A DNA stretch of 64,000 bases, taken from NCBI GenBank assembly GCA_023386265.1, contig JAEWKA010000002.1:248001-312000 (forward strand). The letters are read 5' to 3'. Shown in pieces: positions 40,241-49,092 of the stretch. Source of the stretch: Bacillota bacterium (GTDB lineage Bacteria > Bacillota > Clostridia > Oscillospirales > Oscillospiraceae). Each line of letters starts with the position of its first letter. Position 1 is the first letter of the stretch. Below the pieces are notes generated by a model that had not been told where the DNA came from, ran no database searches, and was given only the letters and a program-made list of their open reading frames with translations. A program made the position numbers and the translations under genes.

Positions 40241-41848
40241 TCAATTAATTCCACTCTTAAGCTGGGCGGTATCAACTCGTGAGAACAAAGCTGTCACTTC
40301 CGCTCGTGTCACTTTATTGGAGGGCTTAAAGCTGCCGTCGGAATAGCCTGTTATAATTCCTTTTTCACTCAGAGCGTTTATGGAATCAAAGGACCACGAG
40401 TTGCTCTCCTTGGATACGTCTCTGAAGGCGGTTACTGAATTGCTGCTAGAATAACCCAAAATGTTGTTGAGCATAACGGTGATTTCCTCACGGGTAACCG
40501 TACTGTCCGGTGCAAAAAGATTGCCGCCGACTCCGGACACGACGCCATATTTTCTTGCAGTGTCAATATATTTTTCAGCCCAAGAACCTTTGCAGTCATC
40601 AAAGCTGTATGCACTGTTTACTTCGGGGTTAAGCTCAAGCATACGAACGAGGATTGTTGCTGCCTGAGCCCGCGTCATAGGAGCATCAGGCGAAAAAGTG
40701 TCGGAGCTGATGCCGTCCATCCACTGGTTCATATAAGCTGTCAGAATAGAACTCTTTGCCCAGCTACTCTGGATATCGCCAAAGGTACAGCCGTTGAGCC
40801 AAAGCTTGTAATAATCCCAGGTTTGACTCGGTTCCTGACCAAGGCTCCAGCTTCCCGTGCCCTTGATATCGTATTTTGTTACAAGACCAAGCACCGCTTT
40901 GATTGACTGTTCGTTTGAGTACCATATTTTATAAGTACCGGCAGCCAAGGCCTTACCGGCAACAAGAGGCTTCGAATCGCTCGTTTTGACAGTTATGGTA
41001 GCGCACGCCGCCTTGCTGGTGTTATCAAACACTACGGTTCCGTTGTAATCTCTGATTAACGTTTCAACCTTCGTGTTACTGATTCCGTATCCGTTTGGAG
41101 AGCTGCCACTGGAGGACCATATGCGTCCATAAAACGGTATTCCAAGAACTATCTTCTCCTTTGGGACAAGGCCAAGAGCATATTTAAGCGACTTCTCGAC
41201 AAAACCTATGCTCGCAACAGGACCCGGCGCGCCTCCGTCATAGGATTCATCGTAGGTCATGAGCATCAGATAGTCGCAGTAATAGGCAAGCCCAGCGTAA
41301 TCATAAGACCCTGCCCAGCCTGAAGTATATCCATAAGGATTCGCGGCAACGGCGACCGTTATGATTTTGCCACTGGCAAGTTTGGAGCGAAGGAGCTGGA
41401 CAAGTGTGACATACTTTATCCGCTCGGCGGGCGTTACGTTTTCGATATCGATATTAACCCCATCAAGATTATAAGCGGATATGGCGTTGGCTAAATCGCT
41501 GGATAGTTTATCTAAATTATTTAACGCGGCAACGCCCTTTGCCCTGTCCCAGTCGTTTGTTAAATATGGCGTAACCAGTATGCCCTTTTGATGCATAGCT
41601 TGAACAAAGCTAATGCTTGCATCAGACGTAATTACAAGATTTCCGCTTGAGTTAAGCGAAAAGTAATCGGGGGATACCTCGTTTACCGAGTTCTGCGTAT
41701 TACTCACTTGCTGCGCATAATTTGCAGCGCTCCCGAAGTATATATATGACATATTGTATTTGTAATCCAAGGCGTCGGCCGACAAACCAAAATTCAGAGT
41801 AATTGTTAAAATGACAAACAGACATACGCACTTTTTTACAAATTTCAT
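40241..41848 (-). CDS. Secreted GH18 glycosidase with three SLH domains
   Basis: A 535-residue exported protein. A signal peptide (about 1-26, CVCLFVILTITLNFGLSADA) precedes a GH18 barrel (about 30-350) with the catalytic motif LDGVNIDIE (acid Glu at its end) and LMLMTYDESYDG; three S-layer-homology repeats follow (about 355-415, 420-475, 480-530) with FSPDAPMTRAQAATILVRML, FAPDSTVTREEITVML and SFKPSNKVTRAEVTALF. SLH repeats anchor proteins to secondary wall polymer, so it acts on the outer face. The catalytic domain resembles YaaH/YdhD-like spore-peptidoglycan hydrolases more than exo-chitinases. Single-gene unit. Confidence 0.88.
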   Translation of the reverse strand: MKFVKKCVCLFVILTITLNFGLSADALDYKYNMSYIYFGSAANYAQQVSNTQNSVNEVSPDYFSLNSSGNLVITSDASISFVQAMHQKGILVTPYLTNDWDRAKGVAALNNLDKLSSDLANAISAYNLDGVNIDIENVTPAERIKYVTLVQLLRSKLASGKIITVAVAANPYGYTSGWAGSYDYAGLAYYCDYLMLMTYDESYDGGAPGPVASIGFVEKSLKYALGLVPKEKIVLGIPFYGRIWSSSGSSPNGYGISNTKVETLIRDYNGTVVFDNTSKAACATITVKTSDSKPLVAGKALAAGTYKIWYSNEQSIKAVLGLVTKYDIKGTGSWSLGQEPSQTWDYYKLWLNGCTFGDIQSSWAKSSILTAYMNQWMDGISSDTFSPDAPMTRAQAATILVRMLELNPEVNSAYSFDDCKGSWAEKYIDTARKYGVVSGVGGNLFAPDSTVTREEITVMLNNILGYSSSNSVTAFRDVSKESNSWSFDSINALSEKGIITGYSDGSFKPSNKVTRAEVTALFSRVDTAQLKSGIN

Positions 41849-42116
41849 TATGTATCCTCCTGCGTGAATAATATCCGACTTTCATTTTTACTTAATATGA
41901 CGGTATTGTCTATGCAAAATTATTGGATACTAACCCATAATCCGCCGGAATGAAACAAATTCTGAAGGATTTCGGTGCATCTGTCAGAAAGTACAGAAAA
42001 AAATATTGGAAATTTATGTTTATTTTATTTGGGGTATGTGGTAATATTATTTTAAACGAAAGACGTTTTATGTTCCGGCACCAATTTAGTTGAATGCAAC
42101 ATAAAGGGGGATTGTA

Positions 42117-42749
42117 ATGGCTGAATCGGCAAAACTAGCACTAGCGCAGCTTAGGAGTTCGGCGAATTTTGAATGGTATATCATCCCTATAGTAATTATT
42201 GTTTTTTACGTTTATTCGGTTGAGGTCGAAAAGAAAAACTGGAATGTTCTGTTTGCGGGACTGGCATTTTGGGGCATGGATGTTTTTAATGAAATCTGGA
42301 ACGGGCTGGTGTTCCACTTTACTCAGTTTGCGCCGGTCTGGGGTACTCCGACTAAGTCTACATTTGAAATTTTTATCGGTCTCAATATGGAGATTTCGCT
42401 CATGTTTCTAATTGCCGGCATCGCATGCGCTAAAATGCTGCCCAAGGACAAAAAAACAAAAATACTCGGAATTCCGAACCGTCTTTTTCTGGCAGTACTT
42501 AATTCAATTCTATTTGTAATCGTGGAATGTGTACTTAACCATATCGGAGTTCTCACCTGGGAATATTGGTGGTGGCAGGCAAAATTCCCGTATGTGCTGT
42601 TCCTTATCGGCTACATGCCGTTCCTAGTTGCCTGCTATTGGGTACATGACATGGAAACAGTAAAGAAAAAACTCATCGCTGTGGGCTCGATATTTGGAGT
42701 CGATGCTCTGGCAATAGTAATATTCTCGTGCATACTGAAATGGATATAA
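42117..42749 (+). CDS. Unknown polytopic membrane protein
   Basis: A 210-residue integral membrane protein with about six hydrophobic segments (about 18-34, 43-61, 85-103, 120-140, 155-172, 186-206). Aromatic-rich stretches (WNVLFAGLAFWGMDVFNEIW and LTWEYWWWQAKFPYVLFLIG) are notable, with conserved-looking charged residues inside helices. I do not recognise a family. AAGGGGG precedes the ATG. It is a single gene between the divergent GH18-SLH gene and a strong terminator. Confidence 0.65.
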   Translation: MAESAKLALAQLRSSANFEWYIIPIVIIVFYVYSVEVEKKNWNVLFAGLAFWGMDVFNEIWNGLVFHFTQFAPVWGTPTKSTFEIFIGLNMEISLMFLIAGIACAKMLPKDKKTKILGIPNRLFLAVLNSILFVIVECVLNHIGVLTWEYWWWQAKFPYVLFLIGYMPFLVACYWVHDMETVKKKLIAVGSIFGVDALAIVIFSCILKWI

Positions 42750-42757
42750 GTAAGAAT

Positions 42758-42797
42758 AACAAAAATCAACCGTTCAAGTGAACGGTTGATTTTTGTT
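42758..42797 (+). terminator. Terminator after the unknown membrane protein
   Basis: Perfect 19-base arms (42758-42776 and 42779-42797) around AG, centred on CAACCGTTCA/TGAACGGTTG with A5/T5 ends. Near-symmetrical, so it can work in both directions. Confidence 0.85.
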
Positions 42798-42820
42798 ATA
42801 TATCGATTTACAAAATTATA

Positions 42821-42865
42821 TTGTCAATTGTATCTTGATTTGTGTTATAATAAAATACAAATCAA
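42821..42865 (+). promoter_or_regulatory. Promoter and dyad operator of the GntR gene
   Basis: TATAAT (42846-42851) lies inside a perfect inverted repeat, TTGATTTGT (42835-42843) and ACAAATCAA (42857-42865). A TTGTCA (42821-42826) 19 bases upstream may be the -35. A repressor bound to the dyad would cover the -10, so autorepression by the GntR protein is likely. Confidence 0.65.
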
Positions 42866-42899
42866 TGACATATATTTTGATATACAGGAGTGAATATCA

Positions 42900-43622
42900 A
42901 TGACAAATAATCCAATGTATCGAGAAGTCTATTTGCAGATTAAAAAACTGATTCGCGACGGCGAGTATGAAATCGGGAATTTCCTGCCTACGGAAGAGAA
43001 GCTGCAGCAAATCTATGGCGTTTCGCGCACGACTATCCGAAAGGCAATTAATTTACTCGCGGATGAGGATTATGTTGAGGTGCGCCAGGGGCGCGGAATT
43101 AAAGTGATGGATTTCCGCTATACGCAGAATCTCAGCTATGTTACTTCCGTTACTGAGACCCTGCGGAATAAGGGCTATGAAGTTATGACAAAAAGCATCT
43201 TTATAGACGTAATACAAGCCAATGAGCGGCAGGCAAAGCGTTTAGAAATCGAGGTCGGTAAAAACATCTATCGTATTCAACGCGTTCAGAATGCTAACAA
43301 TGTGCCTATTACCATAATGGAAAATTATCTGGACGTCGACCTTGCTCCAGATCTTGAACAGACGGTCAGCAAGTCATTTTCCTTGTATAACACGCTGGAG
43401 AAGAAATATGGTATCCACATCGATACAGCCATAGATACTATCGGAGCCAAGACGGCTGATTTCATAGAGGCGCAGCTGCTGGATATCAAGGTCGGCGCGG
43501 CGCTGCTGGATATCAGACGTATCGAGCTCAGCGGCGGCAAGCCGATATCCTACAGCAAAACCTTGCTGCGGGCAGATCGTTATCAGCTTGAAATCACGAC
43601 ATCCGGCAGACGATATTTTTGA
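42900..43622 (+). CDS. GntR-family (HutC/UTRA) transcriptional regulator
   Basis: A 240-residue regulator: GntR winged helix at about 3-70 (YEIGNFLPTEEKLQQIYGVS, TTIRKAINLLADEDYVEVRQ) and UTRA ligand domain at about 88-235 (IYRIQRVQNANNVPITIMEN, ISYSKTLLRADRYQLEI). UTRA domains sense sugars or their phosphates. It heads the cluster of aldolase, kinase, ABC importer and dehydrogenase genes downstream but is separated from them by a terminator and about 290 noncoding bases, so it is a separate transcript that probably controls the cassette. Confidence 0.9.
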   Translation: MTNNPMYREVYLQIKKLIRDGEYEIGNFLPTEEKLQQIYGVSRTTIRKAINLLADEDYVEVRQGRGIKVMDFRYTQNLSYVTSVTETLRNKGYEVMTKSIFIDVIQANERQAKRLEIEVGKNIYRIQRVQNANNVPITIMENYLDVDLAPDLEQTVSKSFSLYNTLEKKYGIHIDTAIDTIGAKTADFIEAQLLDIKVGAALLDIRRIELSGGKPISYSKTLLRADRYQLEITTSGRRYF

Positions 43623-43646
43623 TTACAAGTAAATAATCAAAAAAAG

Positions 43647-43705
43647 ACCTCCTTTAATGCGGTAATTCAAGAAAAAAGAATTCCTCATCTGTAAGGAGGT
43701 TTTTA
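43647..43705 (+). terminator. Terminator after the GntR gene
   Basis: ACCTCCTT (43647-43654) pairs with AAGGAGGT (43693-43700); an inner GGTAATTC/GAATTCC helix extends the structure. A T5 run follows. It separates the regulator from the catabolic cassette. Confidence 0.7.
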
Positions 43706-43998
43706 ATTGGCTTTAGCGCGGCCAGACGAGATGAAGCTGTTTTTTACTTAATTAAAAAAATAATTTTCAAAAAACATTAATATCATAAAAGAGCATAATT
43801 TAGATACCTATTAAAAGACTAGCACTTAAAGTTGTACTTATAAGCCCGATATTTGGTATCATCGGCTTATAAATTGACTAATAATCGGGCTATTTACAAA
43901 ATATTATTTATATGATATACCGTAAAAGGTATCTAATTGGTTACTAATTAAGGTGAAAAACAGCAGAATTCATTACATAGCAAAGGGGTCTATAAAAA
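43706..43998 (+). other. AT-rich control region of the catabolic cassette
   Basis: No gene seen. TTAGATACCT (43800-43809) and AGGTATCTAA (43927-43936) are 10-base inverted copies about 120 bases apart, with another GGTATC at 43855-43860. ATAAGCCCGAT (43840-43850) can pair either with ATCGGCTTAT (43861-43870, one bulge) or with ATCGGGC (43884-43890), giving two exclusive hairpins. TTGACT (43874-43879) with a weak -10 CAAAAT (43897-43902) is a possible promoter. AAAGGGG precedes the aldolase start. Confidence 0.4.
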
Positions 43999-44700
43999 AT
44001 GCAATTGAGTTATAAAAAGATTCCCGAATTGATCGATATCAGCGCGGTCAGAACAAATGTTTCTTATGATGAAATCGAGGAAGTTGCGAGAATCGCAAAG
44101 AAATACCATTTTGTCTGTGCTTTTACAATGCCTTGCTTCACGGGCAAACTTGCCGAACTGCTGGAAGGCTCCGACGTTATGTTAGGCGGCACTGCCGGAT
44201 TCCCCTCCGGGGCAGATTGCACTGAGGAAAAGGTCTCCTGTGCGGTCCGCGAAAAAAAGCTGGGCTGTAATGAGATTGATATGGTCATCAATGTAGGCGC
44301 TCTTATTTCCGGCGACTATGAACTGGTAAAAAAAGATATCAAGGCTGTGGTGGACGCCGTTTCCCCCCTTCCGGTTAAGTCCATTTTGGAGATTGCCTAT
44401 CTTACCGATGAGCAGATTGCCAAAGCCTGTGAACTTGCGATAGAGGCCGGCGTGACGTTTGTAAAATCCGGTACCGGTTGGGCGGAAAAACCCACTACGC
44501 TGGAGACGATTGAAATTATGCGAGGAGCTGTCGGCGAACGTGCCAAAATCAAGGCTGCCGGCGGTGTCCGAACGCTTCAGACTCTGGAATCAATGGTCGA
44601 TGCTGGCTGCAGCCGGTTTGGCATCAGCCTGAAATCTGCGCTGAGAATTCTGAAAGAAGCGTACGATAGGGAAGGTGTTCCTTTTGACGAGGAAATTTGA
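43999..44700 (+). CDS. deoC: DeoC-family (deoxyribose-phosphate aldolase-like) class I aldolase
   Basis: A 233-residue TIM-barrel aldolase. The Schiff-base lysine is Lys156 in VTFVKSGTGW and the second catalytic lysine Lys185 in KAAGGVRT; IDMVINVGALISGDY carries the family Asp. Classical members split 2-deoxyribose-5-phosphate into acetaldehyde and glyceraldehyde-3-phosphate. Here it is encoded beside an FGGY kinase and iron-dependent alcohol dehydrogenase, not beside nucleoside phosphorylases, so it probably serves exogenous sugar breakdown. A close relative acting on another sugar phosphate cannot be excluded. Confidence 0.85.
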   Translation: MQLSYKKIPELIDISAVRTNVSYDEIEEVARIAKKYHFVCAFTMPCFTGKLAELLEGSDVMLGGTAGFPSGADCTEEKVSCAVREKKLGCNEIDMVINVGALISGDYELVKKDIKAVVDAVSPLPVKSILEIAYLTDEQIAKACELAIEAGVTFVKSGTGWAEKPTTLETIEIMRGAVGERAKIKAAGGVRTLQTLESMVDAGCSRFGISLKSALRILKEAYDREGVPFDEEI

Positions 44701-44734
44701 CGGCGTAACAAACTCAAATAAAGGCTGGGCTGAT

Positions 44735-46273
44735 ATGAAATACATAATTGCTTACGATTTGGGAACAGGAGGAATAAAGTCGTCTCTATTCGATGAGAAC
44801 GGCATTAGTATTGCTAGTTCGTTCAAGCAATGTAAGACATATTACCCCGCGCCGGACTTCCGCGAACAGGATCCGGAGGACTGGTGGCGCATTCTGGTCG
44901 AAACTACGAAGGAACTTATTTCGAATGTCGGTGTGGACAAAGAGAATATCGTTGCCGCCGCGTGCTCGGGTCACAGCTTGGGCATTGTGCCAATCGGCAA
45001 GAACGGCAGTTTGCTGCTCAACAGGGTCCCTATTTGGTCGGACGCCCGCGCGACGGCTGAAGCCGACGAAGCATTTGAGAGCGTTAATGATTACAACGCA
45101 TGGTATATGATGACCGGCAACGGTTTTCCGTCAGGCCTTTATTCGGCCTTCAAAATTCTCTGGTATAAAAAGCACATGCCTAAAATTTACGAAAACACCG
45201 CAAAGTTCATCGGCACAAAGGACTACCTGAACTACAAATTAACCGGTGTAATATGCACTGATTACTCCTATGCCTCCGGCTCCGGTGTCTACGACTTGCT
45301 GAAATGCGACTATGACGAACGCTGCATAGAAAAGTTTGGTTTGAAAAGAGGCATTTTCCCGGATTTGTGCGAGTCTTGCGAGATTATCGGTACAATCAAA
45401 CCGGAAGTTGCCGATATGCTGGGTCTGTCCCGTAATATTAAAATCGCGGCGGGTGGTGTTGACAACGCTTGTATGTCAGCAGGCAGCGGTTGTGTAAGCG
45501 AGGGTATGAGTTACACAAATCTCGGAACCTCCTCCTGGATAGCCGTATCCGGCTCCGCACCGGTGCTCGATATTAAGACTAAACCGTATGTTTTCGGACA
45601 TTTAATCAAAGGCATGTATGTTTCCGCCCAGAGTATTTTTTCCGCCGGCAATACCTATCGCTGGGTGCGCGACCAGCTGTGCCGCGATTTGGTGGCGGCT
45701 GAAAAGGCGGGCGGTGAAGACAGCTATATAGTAATGGACCGATTGGCGGCAGAGTCCCCGATTGGCGCGAACGGTCTCATTTTTACCCCTACACTTGCAG
45801 GCGGCAACGCGCTGGATAAATCCATCAGCGCTCGCGGCACCATCTCCGGCCTTGACCTTAAGCATACAAGCGGAGACATTATCCGTGCCTCGCTCGAAGG
45901 CATATGCATGGGATTAAAAAACGCTCTGAATGAGCTCTCCGCCAAGGTTCCGATGGCAGACAATATGCTGATAGTCGGCGGCGGAGCCAAAAGCAACTTT
46001 TGGAGGGCCCTGTTTGCAGACATCTACGAGAAGAATATTACGGAATCCCGTGTCGGTGAAAACGCCGGTTCCATTGGCGCCATGGCTTGCGCCGCAATAG
46101 GTGTTGGCCTGTGGAAAGACTATACACCGCTGCTGAAAATCAACAAGCCCATCAGTATAATTGAGAAGAACGAGGAAAACGCAGCCGAATACCGTAAGAT
46201 ATTTCAGGTTTATAAAAAAATCGCGGACTTTCAGAGCGATATCGCTGATTATCGAAAGGGTCTTGGAATTTAA
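44735..46273 (+). CDS. FGGY-family carbohydrate kinase
   Basis: A 512-residue two-domain kinase of the xylulokinase/AI-2-kinase type. N-terminal ATP loop IIAYDLGTGGIKSSLFDENG, middle IPIWSDARATAEADEAF-like substrate segment (VPIWSDARATAEAD), and C-terminal FGGY block DNMLIVGGGAKSNFWRALFA plus GSIGAMACAAIGVGLW. The ATG at 44735 starts directly on the ATP motif; an upstream in-frame ATG at 44675 lies inside the aldolase gene. It begins 34 bases after the aldolase stop. The substrate could be a pentulose, a deoxy sugar or a polyol. Confidence 0.88.
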   Translation: MKYIIAYDLGTGGIKSSLFDENGISIASSFKQCKTYYPAPDFREQDPEDWWRILVETTKELISNVGVDKENIVAAACSGHSLGIVPIGKNGSLLLNRVPIWSDARATAEADEAFESVNDYNAWYMMTGNGFPSGLYSAFKILWYKKHMPKIYENTAKFIGTKDYLNYKLTGVICTDYSYASGSGVYDLLKCDYDERCIEKFGLKRGIFPDLCESCEIIGTIKPEVADMLGLSRNIKIAAGGVDNACMSAGSGCVSEGMSYTNLGTSSWIAVSGSAPVLDIKTKPYVFGHLIKGMYVSAQSIFSAGNTYRWVRDQLCRDLVAAEKAGGEDSYIVMDRLAAESPIGANGLIFTPTLAGGNALDKSISARGTISGLDLKHTSGDIIRASLEGICMGLKNALNELSAKVPMADNMLIVGGGAKSNFWRALFADIYEKNITESRVGENAGSIGAMACAAIGVGLWKDYTPLLKINKPISIIEKNEENAAEYRKIFQVYKKIADFQSDIADYRKGLGI

Positions 46274-46338
46274 GAAATAAACTAAAGTAATTTTGGCGGG
46301 AGTGCCATGATTATAAATAATTAACTATGGAGGTAAAC

Positions 46339-47505
46339 ATGAAAAAAGTCATTTGTTCAATCCTTGCACTGGTACTTATTTTGTGCTGCGTAGGGTGCAC
46401 GAAGAGCGCAGACAATACGTCCCCGGCCGGCACCGACGCAAGCCCGGACGCCACAACAACGTCTGGCTCCAATTCAAAGGTGACTATCGACCCGACCTTC
46501 TATGCGGTATCTCTCGGCTGGTCTCAAAACACCTCCGGCCAGCGTCAGATGAAAGGCTTCAAAGACAAATTTGCCGAATATGGCATTACAAATTACGAAG
46601 TCGTCACCGCCGAATATGACGCAGTTCTCCAGAGCGAGCAGATCCGCGCACTGATTGCAAAAGGACCCGTTGCAATGTTCATTACACCTTCTGACCCCTC
46701 CGGTATTTCCGAGGCTGTTAAAGAAGCCTGCTCCGCCGGAATAAAGATCTATATGTCCGATGGATACATACCCGGCACCGACGTTATAACCACTACCATG
46801 TTTGACAACTATAAATGCGGTGTTACAACAATGACTGCTCTGTGCGACGCTCTGCAGGCAAAATACGGAACTACCGACGAAATCAAAATTGCTGCAGTTT
46901 GGCTTTCCGCGAACCTCTCCTGGCATCAGAGAGATCTGGGCGCCAAGGACGTTTTGGCAAAGGAAAAATATAGCAACATCAAGATCGCGGCTGAGTGGGA
47001 CTGGGATGCTACCGGCACAGTACAGGTCGGCTCCGGCATCGACTCCATTCTGAACTCTGACCCCAACAAGGAAATCAAAGGCATTTGGTGCGCATGGGAC
47101 GGCGCTGCCGAGACAGGTCTTGATAAGACCTCCGCTGCTGCCGGCCGTGAAGAAACAATGTTCGTCGGATGCGACGGCGGCGAAGATTGCTGGAAATACA
47201 TGCTGAAGTTCCCCAATCAATTTATCATGACCGCAGGCGAAAACATTATCTCAATGCCCTACACCCTTGTTGACTATGCAATGAAAGATAACAGTCAGGT
47301 CCCGTATCTGAATCTCGTTCAGGGCTATGCCGTTAGCAGCAAAATGATTATTGACGTGGACTCCATCCGCGATAAGAAGCCTGCCGGCAGCGACCTGACC
47401 GCTTGGCAGCTGCTGACAGACTATGACCTGCCCGGATATGTTGATCTTCTCAATCAGGTTCTGACAGAAAACAATCTGGCTCCTGCTTGGGTGCCCTCAA
47501 TCTAG
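46339..47505 (+). CDS. Sugar ABC transporter substrate-binding lipoprotein
   Basis: A 388-residue periplasmic-binding-protein-1 family lipoprotein. The signal sequence ends in CCVGC, with lipidated Cys20; a Ser/Thr/Ala-rich linker follows, then a bilobed type I ligand domain (about 50-385) with GWSQNTSGQRQMKGFKDKFA, ALIAKGPVAMFITPSDPSGI and IKGIWCAWDGAAETGL. GGAGGT precedes the ATG at 46339. The ligand is expected to be a monosaccharide or polyol by family. It is the delivery protein for the ATPase and two permeases that follow. Confidence 0.9.
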   Translation: MKKVICSILALVLILCCVGCTKSADNTSPAGTDASPDATTTSGSNSKVTIDPTFYAVSLGWSQNTSGQRQMKGFKDKFAEYGITNYEVVTAEYDAVLQSEQIRALIAKGPVAMFITPSDPSGISEAVKEACSAGIKIYMSDGYIPGTDVITTTMFDNYKCGVTTMTALCDALQAKYGTTDEIKIAAVWLSANLSWHQRDLGAKDVLAKEKYSNIKIAAEWDWDATGTVQVGSGIDSILNSDPNKEIKGIWCAWDGAAETGLDKTSAAAGREETMFVGCDGGEDCWKYMLKFPNQFIMTAGENIISMPYTLVDYAMKDNSQVPYLNLVQGYAVSSKMIIDVDSIRDKKPAGSDLTAWQLLTDYDLPGYVDLLNQVLTENNLAPAWVPSI

Positions 47506-47530
47506 GAATTCATCTTTCAGCAAGAACGCA

Positions 47531-47561
47531 AATCAGAGGTAAGCTCGACTTGCCTCTGATT
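47531..47561 (+). promoter_or_regulatory. Intercistronic hairpin between binding protein and ATPase
   Basis: AATCAGAGG (47531-47539) pairs with CCTCTGATT (47553-47561), extended by a G-U pair and AAG/CTT. Only a short T-run follows. Such stems typically stabilise the binding-protein mRNA and lower transporter expression. Confidence 0.6.
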
Positions 47562-47581
47562 CTTTAAAAAGGAGTTATAAA

Positions 47582-49081
47582 ATGAGTTGTTTTATTGAAG
47601 TCAAAGGCGTCACAAAACAATTCGCTGGTATGAAAGCATTGGATAAAGCCAACTTCTCGCTGGATAAGGGCGAGGTTCGCGCGCTTTTAGGCATTAACGG
47701 CGCGGGAAAATCCACGCTGATCAAGGTGATTTCCGGCATTTATATCAATGAAGAGGGCGAAATTTATATCGACGGCAAGCCTGCTAAGATTGAAAAACCG
47801 CAGGACGCCATCAATCTGGGTATTTCCACCGTATATCAGGACCCGCAGATGATACCCAGCCTCACCGGATACGAGAACATCTATCTGGGCAATGAAAACG
47901 GCAATAAAATGCTGTTTACAACAATAAACAGAAAAAAACTGCGCGCCAAGGCGATGGAGCTTCTGCGGGAATACCCGCTGGAAGTGGACATTGATAAGCC
48001 GGTTTATCTTCTCCCGGCAGTTGAACGTGAGATTATCGCGATATTGAGAGCTCTCTCAAAGGACTGCCGTTTGCTTATCCTGGATGAGCCAACCTCAATT
48101 CTGACCGAAAAAGAAAAACATGTGCTGTTTGACTTCATTCGTGTTTTAAAGTCAAAGGGCGTTGCTATCATATACATAACTCATCATATCGACGAGATAC
48201 AGCAGATATGCGACAGCTACTCCGTCTTTCGCAACGGAAAAGATGTCGCGCATGAGAAAATTGAAAACGGTAAGGTGGACGTCAACCAAATCGTTGAATA
48301 TATGCTTGGCGAGAGCCTCGACCAGCTGTATCCCGAAAAAGTGAAAAATGCGTCCGAGGTCGAATTTGAAGCCAAGAACGTCGTTGTCGGAAATAAAGTT
48401 AACGATGTCAGCTTCACCGCAAAAAAGGGCGAGGTCCTGGGTATTTTCGGCTTGGTCGGCTCGGGAATCGATGAGCTTTCCAAAGCTGTTTTTGGTTCCA
48501 TGTCCTGCAAACAGGGCGAGTTTTTAAAACACGGCAAGCCGATAGATATGAAAAGCCCGAAGACCGTCATCAGCAGCGGGGTTTTCCTTGTTCCCGGCAA
48601 CCGCAAGGAAGAGGGCCTGCTGCCGGAATTGTCTATTTCGTTTAACACCACCATCTCCAAAATCAAAAAGATTATTTATGGCGGCATTATTGTCGACGCA
48701 AAAAAAGAGGCGCAGGACGTTCAGATGCTGGCGAACAAAATGGAGGTTGCCACCCCCACGATTAGAAAGCATGTCGACGAGCTGTCCGGCGGCAACCAGC
48801 AGAAAGTCGTTGTGGCCAAATGCCTGTATACCGACGCGGATGTATATATCTTCTGCGAGCCGACGGCCGGTGTTGATATCGGCGCAAAAAACAAGATTTA
48901 TCAAACGATGAGAGATCTATGTAAGAACGCCGCCGTTATCGTACTTTCCTCAGAGCCGGAAGAGGTCTACGGCATAGCTGACCATATCATGGTTATGTAT
49001 AAGGGCCATATCACTATGGATAAGACCGATGCTGAAACAAGCGTAAAAGAAATGCTGTTTCATGCGGTTATCGAAAAGTGA
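47582..49081 (+). CDS. Sugar ABC transporter ATP-binding protein (RbsA/MglA type, two ABC domains)
   Basis: A 499-residue duplicated ATPase for carbohydrate import. First domain: Walker A GINGAGKSTLIKVISG (about 38-53), Walker B RLLILDEPTSILTE. Second domain (about 255-495): FGLVGSGIDELSKAVFG replaces a true Walker A, and the signature is VDELSGGNQQKVVVAKCL, the common asymmetric layout. AAGGAG precedes the ATG. It energises two different permeases encoded next, as in RbsA/LsrA/RhaT-type systems. Confidence 0.92.
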   Translation: MSCFIEVKGVTKQFAGMKALDKANFSLDKGEVRALLGINGAGKSTLIKVISGIYINEEGEIYIDGKPAKIEKPQDAINLGISTVYQDPQMIPSLTGYENIYLGNENGNKMLFTTINRKKLRAKAMELLREYPLEVDIDKPVYLLPAVEREIIAILRALSKDCRLLILDEPTSILTEKEKHVLFDFIRVLKSKGVAIIYITHHIDEIQQICDSYSVFRNGKDVAHEKIENGKVDVNQIVEYMLGESLDQLYPEKVKNASEVEFEAKNVVVGNKVNDVSFTAKKGEVLGIFGLVGSGIDELSKAVFGSMSCKQGEFLKHGKPIDMKSPKTVISSGVFLVPGNRKEEGLLPELSISFNTTISKIKKIIYGGIIVDAKKEAQDVQMLANKMEVATPTIRKHVDELSGGNQQKVVVAKCLYTDADVYIFCEPTAGVDIGAKNKIYQTMRDLCKNAAVIVLSSEPEEVYGIADHIMVMYKGHITMDKTDAETSVKEMLFHAVIEK

Positions 49082-49092
49082 GGGGTATAACT

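Noticed and set aside
46474..47220. Long antisense open frame (248 codons) opposite the sugar-binding lipoprotein gene
   Set aside because: It is a shadow of a confidently assigned gene: no ribosome site, low-complexity Cys/Gly-rich product and no recognisable family.
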